A stretch of 64,000 bases of DNA, taken from contig NZ_DFBS01000022.1 of NCBI RefSeq assembly GCF_002366715.1, positions 1-64,000 of the forward strand, given 5' to 3'. The DNA is from Halomonas sp. UBA3074 (GTDB lineage: Bacteria; Pseudomonadota; Gammaproteobacteria; Pseudomonadales; Halomonadaceae). The notes beneath the pieces are model-generated. The model saw only the letters and a list, made by a program, of their open reading frames with translations. It did not search any database and was not told the origin of the DNA. The position numbers and the translations under genes are program-made. Positions 16,025 through 24,488 of this stretch are shown here, in pieces (positions within the stretch are counted from its first letter, which is position 1; each line of letters starts with the position of its first letter).

Positions 16025-18193
16025 ATGGGAAACGACCGGGCAGCCGTAGCAGTGTTAATACATCATGCGATGCGTCTCAAACGGCGTGGTTGGCGCCAGT
16101 TGGTGTGGCTAGCGGGCGATGCCGAGACCTGTCGATCAAGCGCGCAGGCGCTATGGCAGGCTAATGATTGGCAGGCGCCGGTGTGGGTCGCAAGCGAGCG
16201 CACCGCACTAGCGTTTTCCGCGCCTGTTCTCTCGCCACGCAAGGCACGTACCCGCCTTGGCGCTGAACACCAACTGGTCGTGATCGATACCCACAGCACC
16301 GGCTTTGACCCTGAAGCGCTGGGCGCGCTGGCGGGAACGGTAACGGCTGGTGGCTTGCTGATATTGCTCACACCGCCGTCTTTAGGCGACGCCCCCGATC
16401 CGGATTATGCCCGTTTGGCTGACTATCCCTGGCCTTGGCAGGCACTCTCCGCCCATTACCTGGAGCGTTTAGCCGGCCAGTTGCAGTCGTCGACTGACGT
16501 TATCCGCTGGCGCGCTGGGCAAGCGTTGCACTTGCCCCACCTTCCCGTGCGCCCGCCAGCGGCTAACGCACGCGGCGGTGTCTGCTTGAGCGCCGACCAA
16601 GCGCAGGCAGTGCGTCAGTTGGTAGGGTTAAAGCGCCGGCGACCGCTGGTGATGACCGCCGATCGCGGGCGCGGCAAAAGTGCTGCCCTGGGGATCGCCT
16701 GTGCTCAGCTGTTAATGCATAAAACCCAGCGAGTAGTGCTTACCGCGCCACGGCTGAGCGCCGTAGAGAGTGTATTTGAACGAATCGCCGCGCTTTGCCC
16801 GGACGGCCGCCGGGTGGCTCAAGATCGGTTTGTGTTGGCCCAGGGCAGCGAACTGCTGTTTATCCTGCCGGATAGCTTAACCGAGCAGATCAACGCCCAG
16901 CAGCAGGGCGGTGATGGTAGCTACTTAATGGTTGATGAAGCCGCGGCGATCCCCGCGGGCCTTTTGGGGCAGTGGCTAAGCGCCTTCCCCCGCATTGCGT
17001 TTGCCACCACCGTACACGGCTATGAGGGCTCAGGGCGTGGGTTCGCGCTGCGCTTTCGCGACACCCTGGATCGGTTGGCGCCCCAGTGGAAAGCGTTGAC
17101 GCTGGAGAGCCCTATTCGCTGGAGCCGTGGTGACCCGCTGGAAACGCTGGTCAATCAACTGCTGCTGTTAAAAGCAGCGCTGCCCATAGCGCGGTCCAAA
17201 GCACAGCTGAATAGCAGCGCGCTGGTAACCAACGTGGTCGAGCGTGCTTGGCTTGCCGGGCATGAGGCGGCGCTGGAAAAACTGTTTGGGCTGCTGGTGC
17301 AGTCGCACTACCGCACATCACCGAGTGACCTGCGCCAACTACTTGATGGCCCCGGTACGGCATTGCGCATGATCGAACAGTCGGGCGAACCCCAGGCCGT
17401 GCTGGTGACTCGGGAAGAGGGTGGTTTTGAGGCTTCACTTGCCCACCAAGTCGCCCGCGGCGAGCGTCGTCCGCAGGGGCATTTGTTAGCGCAGTCGTTG
17501 GCAACGCACGCCGGTAGCCGTGAGGCACTAACGGCACGCTGGCGCCGGGTGGCACGTATCGCGACGCATCCAGAGCGTAGGCGTCAGGGGCTGGGGCAAG
17601 CGCTGCTGCGCGATGATATGGCCGCCGCGCAGCATCAGGGGATTGCGCTCTATGGCGCCACCTTTGGCGCCGAGGCATCGCTGTTACGGTTTTGGCTGGC
17701 GCAAGGGTTCTCGCCGGTACGTTTAGGCATCACCCGCGAAGCCTCGACCGGTGAGTTTGCGGTGATGGTAGCGAAGGCGCTAAATGCCCAGGGCGAGGCG
17801 GTGCTTGCCGATCTTGAGGCACGCTTTCAAGCGGCTTTGGTTGGTCTATTGGCCTTTGAGTTAAGCGCGCTGCCCGCGGCGGTCGTGGTGCTCTTACTCG
17901 GCCAACTGCCCGGCGTGTCGCTGAGTGGGCGCGATTGGCAGGACATCGAGGATGTGGCCACGGGTTACCGCGACCCAGTGCTGGCTCGACCCGCCTTACA
18001 CGCCTTGGCGCGTGCAGCCAGCCGCTGTTCTTTGAGCGAATCACAGCAGCGGTCACTGCAACAACTGGCGGCGTGGGCGTTGCAAAATTTACCCCTGGCG
18101 AGCGCCCACGGTGAAGCGGTGCAGGCACTGCGTCTTGCCGTGAAGGAATTAATCGAACCGGTGAAAGGTTCCCACGGCGCTGTTGCGGTTTAG
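16025..18193 (+). CDS. tmcA: tRNA(Met) cytidine acetyltransferase
   Basis: TmcA acetylates the wobble cytidine (ac4C34) of elongator tRNA(Met) using acetyl-CoA and ATP. At 722 aa it is slightly longer than the E. coli enzyme. After an N-terminal DUF1726-like domain comes a RecD-like helicase module with Walker A TADRGRGKSAALG and Walker B LMVDEAAAIPAG. A GNAT domain follows with the acetyl-CoA loop IATHPERRRQGLGQALL. The GTG at 16022 is in frame immediately before the ATG at 16025; either may be used. It stands alone, upstream of pepD on the same strand. Confidence 0.93.
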   Translation: MGNDRAAVAVLIHHAMRLKRRGWRQLVWLAGDAETCRSSAQALWQANDWQAPVWVASERTALAFSAPVLSPRKARTRLGAEHQLVVIDTHSTGFDPEALGALAGTVTAGGLLILLTPPSLGDAPDPDYARLADYPWPWQALSAHYLERLAGQLQSSTDVIRWRAGQALHLPHLPVRPPAANARGGVCLSADQAQAVRQLVGLKRRRPLVMTADRGRGKSAALGIACAQLLMHKTQRVVLTAPRLSAVESVFERIAALCPDGRRVAQDRFVLAQGSELLFILPDSLTEQINAQQQGGDGSYLMVDEAAAIPAGLLGQWLSAFPRIAFATTVHGYEGSGRGFALRFRDTLDRLAPQWKALTLESPIRWSRGDPLETLVNQLLLLKAALPIARSKAQLNSSALVTNVVERAWLAGHEAALEKLFGLLVQSHYRTSPSDLRQLLDGPGTALRMIEQSGEPQAVLVTREEGGFEASLAHQVARGERRPQGHLLAQSLATHAGSREALTARWRRVARIATHPERRRQGLGQALLRDDMAAAQHQGIALYGATFGAEASLLRFWLAQGFSPVRLGITREASTGEFAVMVAKALNAQGEAVLADLEARFQAALVGLLAFELSALPAAVVVLLLGQLPGVSLSGRDWQDIEDVATGYRDPVLARPALHALARAASRCSLSESQQRSLQQLAAWALQNLPLASAHGEAVQALRLAVKELIEPVKGSHGAVAV

Positions 18194-18252
18194 CTTTTGC
18201 TGAATAGCGCTGACCGGTAAAGTAGTCCCGTTGCCGATAATGAAGAGTCTTT

Positions 18253-19725
18253 ATGAACGCACATTTAGAAGCGCTGGCCCCCCGCTTGGTATGGCGCCAC
18301 TTTCGTACCCTTTGTAATACGCCGCGCCCGTCGGGGCATGAAGCGGCGCTCGTTGCTCTCCTCGAAGCGTGGGCAGACGAGCAGGGCCTGACTCATGACC
18401 GCGATACCTTCGGTAATTTACGCCTGCGTAAACCGGCCTCTCCCGGCTGTGAGCAAGCCCCTGGCGTCGTGCTCCAGGGCCACCTGGACATGGTGGCCCA
18501 GGCCAACAGCGATCACGCGCACGACTTTACTCGCGACCCGATCAGCACCTATGTCGCCGACGGTTGGCTGCACGCCGAAGGCACTACCTTGGGCGCAGAT
18601 AATGGATTGGGCGTGGCGGCCATTCTTGCCGTGTTGGAAGATCCCGATCTTCGCCATGGGCCGCTGGAGGCGCTGTTTACCCTGGAAGAAGAGACCTCCA
18701 TGGGCGGTGCGCTGAACCTGGCGGAGAACTGGCTGGAAGGCTCGCTGCTGCTCAACCTGGATAGCGAAGACCGGGGCCAGGTCTATATCGGCTGCGCAGG
18801 CGGGGCCGATGTGGAAGTCGATGCGCAACTGCCGAGCGCCGCGGTGGGTGAGCATGAGCGCGTGATCGAAATTGCCTTGACGGGCCTGAAGGGTGGTCAC
18901 TCAGGCATCGATATCCATAAGCCCTTGGGCAACGCCAATCGCTTGCTGGTAAGAGTGTTGAGGTCGTTAGAAGCCTTTGACGCTCGCTTGATCAGCTATC
19001 ACGGCGGCACGTTACGCAATGCGATACCCCGCGAGGCATTCGCCCAGGTAGCACTGCCGGAAGATGAAGCGGACGCTGCGCTGGTGGCGATTGCCGAGTT
19101 GGAAACGATTCTACTGAGAGAGCTGGGCAGTGGCGATAGCGGTCTGAAAATCAGCGCGCAGCGGATCACGCTACTACCTGACGCCGAGCCGCTCACGCTG
19201 GATGCCAGCGTGATGTTGCTGGCCGCGCTTCACGCTGCCCCCTGCGGGGTCGAGCGGATGAGCGCCGATGTGCCGGGCGTAGTGGAAACCTCCAATAACC
19301 TGGGCGTGTTGAGCCTGGAAAATGGGCGGCTTCACCTCTGCGCGCTGGTGCGTTCGCTGCACGACAGTGCGGTAGTGGCTTTGGCGGATCGCTTTAAAGC
19401 ACTGTTTGGCTTGATTGGCGCAAGGGTAAAAGTCGAGAACAGCTACCCGGGCTGGGCACCCAATCCCAATGGCGCTTTACTGGCGACTTTCAAGGCGCGT
19501 CATGCGTCACTGCTGGGTCGTGAACCCGAAGTGAAGGTAATTCATGCCGGGTTGGAGTGCGGTATTCTAGGCAGCAAGTATCCACACCTGGATATGATTT
19601 CATTTGGGCCGCTCATTCGTGGCGCCCACTCGCCGGATGAACGGGTGGAACTCGCCTCGGTCGAGGAGTTTTGGTCGATGCTGCGGGCTTTGATCGAGGA
19701 TCTGGCTGAGCAGGGCCAAGCTTGA
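18253..19725 (+). CDS. pepD: Aminoacyl-histidine dipeptidase (peptidase D)
   Basis: This is a 490-aa M20C metallopeptidase that hydrolyses Xaa-His and other dipeptides in the cytoplasm. The two-zinc site is formed by the His in LQGHLDMV, the Asp in GADNGLGVAA, the Glu pair in LEEETSMGG and the Asp in NLDSED. The lid/dimerisation domain starts near GLKGGHSGIDIH. The C-terminal ligand lies near HAGLECGILGSK. It is 59 bp downstream of tmcA and may be co-transcribed. A strong terminator follows. Confidence 0.93.
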   Translation: MNAHLEALAPRLVWRHFRTLCNTPRPSGHEAALVALLEAWADEQGLTHDRDTFGNLRLRKPASPGCEQAPGVVLQGHLDMVAQANSDHAHDFTRDPISTYVADGWLHAEGTTLGADNGLGVAAILAVLEDPDLRHGPLEALFTLEEETSMGGALNLAENWLEGSLLLNLDSEDRGQVYIGCAGGADVEVDAQLPSAAVGEHERVIEIALTGLKGGHSGIDIHKPLGNANRLLVRVLRSLEAFDARLISYHGGTLRNAIPREAFAQVALPEDEADAALVAIAELETILLRELGSGDSGLKISAQRITLLPDAEPLTLDASVMLLAALHAAPCGVERMSADVPGVVETSNNLGVLSLENGRLHLCALVRSLHDSAVVALADRFKALFGLIGARVKVENSYPGWAPNPNGALLATFKARHASLLGREPEVKVIHAGLECGILGSKYPHLDMISFGPLIRGAHSPDERVELASVEEFWSMLRALIEDLAEQGQA

Positions 19726-19743
19726 TGCTTAGGCGACGCGCAT

Positions 19744-19771
19744 AAAAAAACGGCACCATGGTGCCGTTTTT
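19744..19771. terminator. Bidirectional terminator pepD / dps
   Basis: A perfect palindrome (AAAACGGCACCATGGTGCCGTTTT) with A-run and T-run flanks lies between the convergent pepD and dps genes. It works on both strands. Confidence 0.88.
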
Positions 19772-19795
19772 GCGTTGCTAACGCTAACCCTGGGC

Positions 19796-20272
19796 TTATT
19801 TGCTTAAGTAGGCGTTAAGCATCCAGATGGTTTTTTCCTGCTCGCGAATGTAGTCACCGGCCTGGGCCGCGGTGCCTTCATCGTCTGCATCAGAAGCGAG
19901 TGCCAGCAGTTCGCGCTGAAGCTCGATAATGGTCTGATACCCGGTCAATACACCTTTAACGCAGGTGGTACCGTCATGGACGTCTTTGTCTTCCTGAATA
20001 CGCGATAGGGTGACGTAGTCGCTATACGCGTGAACCGGTTTGTGGCCCAGTGTGAGGATGCGCTCAGCCACTTCATCCACTTTCGTCAGCAGATCGGTGT
20101 AGAACTCTTCGAACTTGGCGTGCAGTTCGAAAAAGTCACTGCCACGCACATTCCAGTGGTAGCCGCGCACGTTCATGTAGAAAATTTGGTAGTTGGCTAG
20201 CAGGTGGTTGAGCTTCTCGGCGAGTTGACTAGCGCTACCTTCATGTAAGCCAATGCTATTGGTATCTGTCAT
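19796..20272 (-). CDS. dps: Dps-family ferritin-like DNA-protecting protein
   Basis: Dps forms a 12-mer that oxidises and stores iron with peroxide and shields DNA. The 158-aa protein has the ferroxidase signature YHWNVRGSDFFELHAKFEEFY, with the conserved His, Asp and Glu. The frame opens at 20296, but GGGAG lies correctly for the ATG at 20272 (MTDTNSIGL). There is no Lys-rich N-terminal tail, so direct DNA binding as in E. coli Dps is uncertain. A large inverted repeat lies upstream and may be regulatory. Confidence 0.92.
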   Translation of the reverse strand: MTDTNSIGLHEGSASQLAEKLNHLLANYQIFYMNVRGYHWNVRGSDFFELHAKFEEFYTDLLTKVDEVAERILTLGHKPVHAYSDYVTLSRIQEDKDVHDGTTCVKGVLTGYQTIIELQRELLALASDADDEGTAAQAGDYIREQEKTIWMLNAYLSK

Positions 20273-20343
20273 AACCTGCTCCCTTTTGGTGGCCACCGGG
20301 GCGGCCGTTAATGCCTATAAACAGCGTGGGTATAAGCTTAGAG

Positions 20344-20391
20344 CGCTATGGGTACGATGCAAAACAAGTTTTTTGCATCGCCGCTATAGCG
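20344..20391. repeat. Large inverted repeat between dps and glycerate kinase
   Basis: A perfect 10-bp stem CGATGCAAAA/TTTTGCATCG (20355-20380, loop CAAGTT) is nested in an outer CGCTAT/ATAGCG pair (20344-20349 and 20386-20391), with a 5-base internal loop each side. It lies 72-119 bp upstream of the dps start. No T-run follows, so it looks more like an operator or an RNA structure than a terminator. Confidence 0.65.
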
Positions 20392-20453
20392 TTATCGCAT
20401 AATCCTTCTGTCATATGCCTATGTCCTTTATATGCTGGCAGCGGGTGTTTTTT

Positions 20454-21587
20454 TCAAGGCCTGTTTAACCACAGCCTAAGCAGGTTTTCACAGCGCGCTT
20501 CAAGGAGCTCGGCGGTGCGCGGTAGCGCCTCTTGCAGCGTCATTGGGCCATCGGCCAAGGCAAATGCCGCGGTGACGCCTTGGTCAAAGCAGGCTTGCCA
20601 GCCATCGCCCAGGCTGCCAGCCAGCACGATGACTGGCTTATTGAGGCGCTGAGCCGCACGGGAAACGCCAATCGGCGTTTTACCCGCCAAGCTTTGCCCA
20701 TCCAGGCGGCCTTCGCCGGTGATCACCAGGTCGGCACGCGCCAACAGGGTCGCCATGTCGGCTTGCTGCATGATCATCTCAATGCCGGGTTTTAAGCTGG
20801 CATTTAAAAAGGCTTTGGCTGCAAATCCCATACCGCCTGCCGCCCCCGCTCCGGGTAGTGTCCGGTAGTCGTTGCCGAGTACCGCCGCACTTATATCGGC
20901 GAAGTGGCTAAGTGCGCGGTCCAGCTGTTCGACTTCATCAGGTGAGGCGCCTTTTTGCGGGCCAAATACCGCGCTGGCGCCACGCGCGCCTAGCAGCGGG
21001 TTATCAACATCGACCGCGGCTTCCAGTGTCAGCCCCGCTAAGCGCGGATCTAGCCCTTCCAGCGTTAAGCTGGCCAGTTGGCTAAGCGACGCGCCGCCTG
21101 GCGGCAGCGGCTCGCCATTTTGGTCCAGAAAGCGCGCGCCGAGTGCCTGTAACATACCGGCTCCGCCATCATTGGTGGCACTACCGCCGAGCAGTAAAAG
21201 CGCTTTTTCAGCGCCCTGGTCCAGCGCTGCCAACAGCAGCTCACCGACGCCAAACGTCGAGGTATGCAAGGCATTCCGCTCATCGCTGCGAAGGTGCTGC
21301 AATCCACTGGCTTCTGCCAGCTCGATAAACGCGGTACGCTGATCGCCAAGCCAGCCCCAGGTGGCATTTCTAGGGCGTCCCAGGGCATCTTGAACGTTCA
21401 GCTGACGCCGTTCAGCGCCGGTCGCTGCGATCAGTGCGTCTAAACTGCCTTCGCCGCCATCAGCCAAAGGGCAGGCCTGCACCTCCGCGCTGGGTAGGGC
21501 GCGCTGCACGCCTCTTGCCATGGCGGCAGCCGCTTCCTGAGCGCTGAGTGCATCTTTAAAGCTGTCGGGGCAAAGCAACACATTCAT
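20454..21587 (-). CDS. Glycerate 2-kinase (GlxK/GarK family)
   Basis: This 377-aa enzyme phosphorylates D-glycerate, feeding products of glyoxylate or glucarate/galactarate breakdown into glycolysis. The N-terminus reads MNVLLCPDSFKDALSA and is followed by QACPLADGGEGSLDAL, both hallmarks of the family. The KALLLLGGSATNDGGAGML loop and DLVITGEGRLDGQ are also typical. The ATG at 21587 has GGAGAAC upstream, and the extension to 21620 has no RBS. No glyoxylate or sugar-acid genes are nearby. Confidence 0.92.
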   Translation of the reverse strand: MNVLLCPDSFKDALSAQEAAAAMARGVQRALPSAEVQACPLADGGEGSLDALIAATGAERRQLNVQDALGRPRNATWGWLGDQRTAFIELAEASGLQHLRSDERNALHTSTFGVGELLLAALDQGAEKALLLLGGSATNDGGAGMLQALGARFLDQNGEPLPPGGASLSQLASLTLEGLDPRLAGLTLEAAVDVDNPLLGARGASAVFGPQKGASPDEVEQLDRALSHFADISAAVLGNDYRTLPGAGAAGGMGFAAKAFLNASLKPGIEMIMQQADMATLLARADLVITGEGRLDGQSLAGKTPIGVSRAAQRLNKPVIVLAGSLGDGWQACFDQGVTAAFALADGPMTLQEALPRTAELLEARCENLLRLWLNRP

Positions 21588-21663
21588 GAGCACGTTCTCC
21601 GCAAAAAACAGTCGCATCAACTGATGGTGGTTAAAACATTCGCTTCAACATGCTGTCTTACGC

Positions 21664-21708
21664 ACATTGTTATTAAATACATTGTTATTCAACACATTGC
21701 TATTAGGT
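21664..21708 (+). repeat. Three 15-bp direct repeats upstream of the lipoprotein operon
   Basis: Consecutive units ACATTGTTATTAAAT, ACATTGTTATTCAAC and ACATTGCTATTAGGT repeat with a 15-bp period. They end 72 bp before the first lipoprotein ATG, in the divergent region shared with glycerate kinase. The TTGTTAT core resembles a Zur half-site. Confidence 0.65.
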
Positions 21709-21780
21709 GTGACCACCGTTGGCGAGCTTAGCGCGCTAGCCTGCGCCAAACCAGCGGCCTCGTCCGTTAGAGGATCTAAC

Positions 21781-22338
21781 ATGAAGTCGATACCCATAAG
21801 CCTAACCTGTCTATTAGCGCTTGCTGGCTGCCAAGTAACGCCGGATCGCCTGCCTCAGGCCGAGCCTGCGCCTTCCGCCGCCTGCTATTTTCCTACCGCG
21901 GATGAGCAAGCGCTGGAAACCAGCGTTGATATCCTGACCGAATGGGGGTTCACGCTTACGTCTACCGATACCACATTGGGCTTAATTAGTGCTAGTCGTG
22001 AGCGTGAGCTGCACGGCTACTATGACCCTTACGATAATGCGTATGGCTACGGGCGTGGAATGCGTATGTTTGGTGGCTTGGGTATTGGCGGAAGTTCGGG
22101 CATTGGGTTTGGGTTCGGTGGGGTTGGCTTTGGCGGTGGAATAGGCCAGCAGCCGGTAGAAGTGGAGCGTGTCTCGTTATTCATCAACGATGCGCATGTC
22201 CGTATTTCCCGGGATATTCGTCGTTTCGACCACCTAGGGGATTTACGCGAATCGTACAGCGCCAGCAATGACGATTTCTGTCGGCGCTTTCAAGCCACGT
22301 TCGAACAAAGTTCACCCGCCGCTGAGAGGCCATTATGA
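21781..22338 (+). CDS. Glycine-rich lipoprotein of unknown function
   Basis: The 185-aa product has a lipoprotein signal peptide with lipobox LALAGC, so it should be anchored in a membrane facing the periplasm. Residues around 85-125 form a Gly/Phe-rich stretch (GGLGIGGSSGIGFGFGG) after a Tyr-rich patch. The region TADEQALETSVDILTEWGFT matches the corresponding part of the next lipoprotein, so the two look like diverged paralogues. The ATG at 21781 has a GAGG site and is preferred over the far-upstream 21667. Its stop overlaps the next start (ATGA). I do not recognise a named family. Confidence 0.7.
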   Translation: MKSIPISLTCLLALAGCQVTPDRLPQAEPAPSAACYFPTADEQALETSVDILTEWGFTLTSTDTTLGLISASRERELHGYYDPYDNAYGYGRGMRMFGGLGIGGSSGIGFGFGGVGFGGGIGQQPVEVERVSLFINDAHVRISRDIRRFDHLGDLRESYSASNDDFCRRFQATFEQSSPAAERPL

Positions 22339-22694
22339 AACTTCGTCACTGGTTAGTGGTAGGCCTACTGGCGGGATTGACAGGCTGTGCCACCACCACG
22401 CCATTGGAGCCGCGAGAGCTGGTTTATGCAACGCCCGCCGATGAGACGTTTCGAGAAGCGGTAGATTTAATGGTGGAGCAGGGCTATGTGGTGCGCCACG
22501 CGGATATTGCTCTGGGTCGGGCAGAAGCATCGCTTGCCCGCTGGCCGGGGTATCGGCTACAGCTGCAAGTCAGTGAAGAGGGCAGCGGTAGCCGGGTGCG
22601 CGTGTCGGCATTGAGTGGAAATCAGCCGCTTGAGCCCTATTTGCTCGACCCATGGCTGGTCGCTCTACAGCATAAGCTGGGGGTCGCACCATGA
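22335..22694 (+). CDS. Small lipoprotein, paralogue of the preceding gene
   Basis: The 119-aa product has a signal peptide and lipobox GLTGC. The core ATPADETFREAVDLMVEQGY followed by IALGRAEASLARWPGY aligns by eye with the preceding lipoprotein, but the Gly-rich insert is absent. It overlaps both neighbours by four bases (ATGA at each end), so this is a tightly coupled operon leading into the DUF1007 gene. Function unknown; the context suggests an envelope partner of the metal-transport proteins. Confidence 0.72.
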   Translation: MKLRHWLVVGLLAGLTGCATTTPLEPRELVYATPADETFREAVDLMVEQGYVVRHADIALGRAEASLARWPGYRLQLQVSEEGSGSRVRVSALSGNQPLEPYLLDPWLVALQHKLGVAP

Positions 22695-23350
22695 AGGGCG
22701 CCGTGGCCGCCGTAGCGTTTGTTTTGGCAGTCAGTAGTACGCTCGTTAGCACTCACGCCTATGCTCACCCCCATGGCTGGATCGACTTGAGTGTTCGCCT
22801 CATCACCAATGATGAGGGCATGCTAACCGGCTTGCATCAAACGTGGCGGATGGACCCCTTTTACAGCCTGGTCGTCTTTGAAGAGCTCCAGCAGGTTGAG
22901 GATGCCAGCCTTGAACAGGGGCTTGATCAGTTGGGTAAAGAGATTCGCGACAATCTTGCCGGTCAGCACTATTTAACCGACGTCCGTATCGACGATGCGC
23001 CGCAGGCGCTGGGCGAGGTGAGTGAATATACGGCTTTGGAGCGCGATGGGCGGCTAACCTTCATGTTCATTCTGCCGTTGGAAACGCCGCAACCGTTGGC
23101 GGGGTCTCTGCTCAGTTATCAGGTATTCGATCCTACGTATTACATCGAAGTGGTGCACGAGGAGCAGGACGGCCAGCCCCGTGACGATGCGCTTATTCTG
23201 CACGGTGAGCCTAACTGTGAGCTCTCGATAATCGCCGCGGATCCCGACTCTGAGCGGGTGATGCAAGCGGCACTACTGGATAAAGATGAAAGTGGTGAAC
23301 CCGGTTTGGGACGCTTTTTTGCCGAGACTGGCCAAGCAGATTGCCGTTAG
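22691..23350 (+). CDS. DUF1007 periplasmic protein linked to metal transport
   Basis: The 219-aa product has a signal peptide ending THAYA followed by HPHGWIDLSVRLI, the hallmark start of DUF1007 (COG3683). WRMDPFYSLVVFEEL is also typical. DUF1007 proteins usually sit beside NicO/RcnA-type nickel, cobalt or zinc transporters, as here. The HPH pair at the mature N-terminus could bind metal. Near the C-terminus two Cys residues (ELSI context and ADCR) could form a disulphide. The gene overlaps the upstream lipoprotein gene by four bases. A weak hairpin TAGCCC/GGGCTA spans its stop. Confidence 0.82.
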   Translation: MKGAVAAVAFVLAVSSTLVSTHAYAHPHGWIDLSVRLITNDEGMLTGLHQTWRMDPFYSLVVFEELQQVEDASLEQGLDQLGKEIRDNLAGQHYLTDVRIDDAPQALGEVSEYTALERDGRLTFMFILPLETPQPLAGSLLSYQVFDPTYYIEVVHEEQDGQPRDDALILHGEPNCELSIIAADPDSERVMQAALLDKDESGEPGLGRFFAETGQADCR

Positions 23351-23416
23351 CCCCTAACGTAAGGGCTATTTAAACGCCGACTTGCCGAGCGTCGCCTATC
23401 GAATTTAGGCGCCTTT

Positions 23417-23435
23417 ATGTTATTTTGTAACAATT
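23417..23435 (+). promoter_or_regulatory. Zur-like box upstream of the NicO transporter
   Basis: ATGTTATTTTGTAACAATT matches the core of the gammaproteobacterial Zur consensus ATGTTATAWTATAACATTT at about 15-16 of 19 positions by eye, with GTTA/TAAC half-sites. It lies 20-38 bp before the transporter ATG. Confidence 0.55.
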
Positions 23436-23454
23436 ATAGCGCTGGAGCGGTGAG

Positions 23455-24480
23455 ATGTTCATACCAAGACCCTTTTCCCGCCATCTAGGGTTAATGCTAG
23501 GGCTACTGCTGGTCGCAGTGGTGCTTATCGTTGTTTGGCAAGGTGGGATTCAAAGCGTGAGTTATCAGTTGCTTGGCTGGCAGCGCGACCTGCATCGCTC
23601 ATTGACGCTAGCGATTACCGAGCTTTCCCGCACCCCTACCTTGGCGACCTGGGTGACCTTGCTGAGTGTCAGCTTTGCCTACGGCGTTTTTCATGCCGCC
23701 GGGCCGGGGCATGGCAAAGCGGTGTTGGCGACCTATTTAGCCACTCACGGCGGGGCGCTCAAGCGCGCCCTGGGGCTCTCATTTGCCGCTTCCCTGCTGC
23801 AGGGAGTGACCGCCATTATGTTAGTGGTGGTGTTGGTATACGGCCTAGGCTGGATAACCCGGCAGGCCATGGGCAGTGTCGTTTGGGTGGAGCAAGCCAG
23901 CTTTCTGCTGGTGGCGGCATTAGGAGGTTGGCTCTGTTGGCGGGCCATCAAGCAGCTGCGCGCTGCCTATCAGCCGCACAGTCATGACCACAGCCACAGC
24001 CACAGCCACAGCCACAGCCACAGCCACAGCCACAGCCATGAGCATAGCCACTGCTGCGGCGGTGCGCATCATCTTGAACCGCAGCAGGCATTGGATTGGC
24101 GAACGGCGCTGATGACGGTCGGCGCCATTGGTATGCGTCCCTGTAGCGGGGCGGTGTTGATGCTGGGGGCGGCCAGCCTGCTGGGCCAGTTCGAGGTGGG
24201 CGTGGCCTCTGTCGTGGCGATGTCATTGGGTACGGGCATTACCGTTTCAGCGCTGGCCCTGGCCAGTATATTCGCCCGCAACTGGGCACAACGGCGTTTG
24301 AACAAACAGCAAGCCAGCCAGCGGAGTGTGCAAAAGGCCACCGGCTGGCTGGCCTTTGCCGGTGGCGCAATGATTGTCTTCGTCGGCGTTTCCCTTTGCG
24401 TGGCGGGCGCCGTACAGCCCGCAAGTGGACCGCTATTGAACGAACCTCCTACCCGCCAAAGCCATCCCTTAACGGGGTAG
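23455..24480 (+). CDS. NicO/RcnA-family divalent metal transporter
   Basis: This 341-aa inner-membrane protein has about six helices. The first-half motif FAYGVFHAAGPGHGKAVLATYLATH and the second-half GMRPCSGAVLMLG are the metal-binding helices of the NicO (nickel/cobalt) family. A cytoplasmic His-rich loop of eight HS dipeptides plus HEHSHCC lies between helices, at about residues 175-205. Family members transport Ni, Co or possibly Zn. The Zur-like box upstream favours a zinc role, while RcnA-type efflux is the alternative. A Ser/Thr/Pro-rich tail ends the protein. Confidence 0.88.
   Translation: MFIPRPFSRHLGLMLGLLLVAVVLIVVWQGGIQSVSYQLLGWQRDLHRSLTLAITELSRTPTLATWVTLLSVSFAYGVFHAAGPGHGKAVLATYLATHGGALKRALGLSFAASLLQGVTAIMLVVVLVYGLGWITRQAMGSVVWVEQASFLLVAALGGWLCWRAIKQLRAAYQPHSHDHSHSHSHSHSHSHSHSHEHSHCCGGAHHLEPQQALDWRTALMTVGAIGMRPCSGAVLMLGAASLLGQFEVGVASVVAMSLGTGITVSALALASIFARNWAQRRLNKQQASQRSVQKATGWLAFAGGAMIVFVGVSLCVAGAVQPASGPLLNEPPTRQSHPLTG
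23989..24036 (+). repeat. Hexanucleotide microsatellite encoding a His-Ser tract
   Basis: Eight perfect copies of CACAGC encode (His-Ser)8 in the metal-binding loop of the transporter. Slippage would change tract length without breaking the frame. Confidence 0.9.
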
Positions 24481-24488
24481 CGGCTAGG

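Noticed and set aside
23989..24036. CRISPR-like repeat array
   Set aside because: It is a 6-bp tandem repeat with no spacers inside a coding gene.
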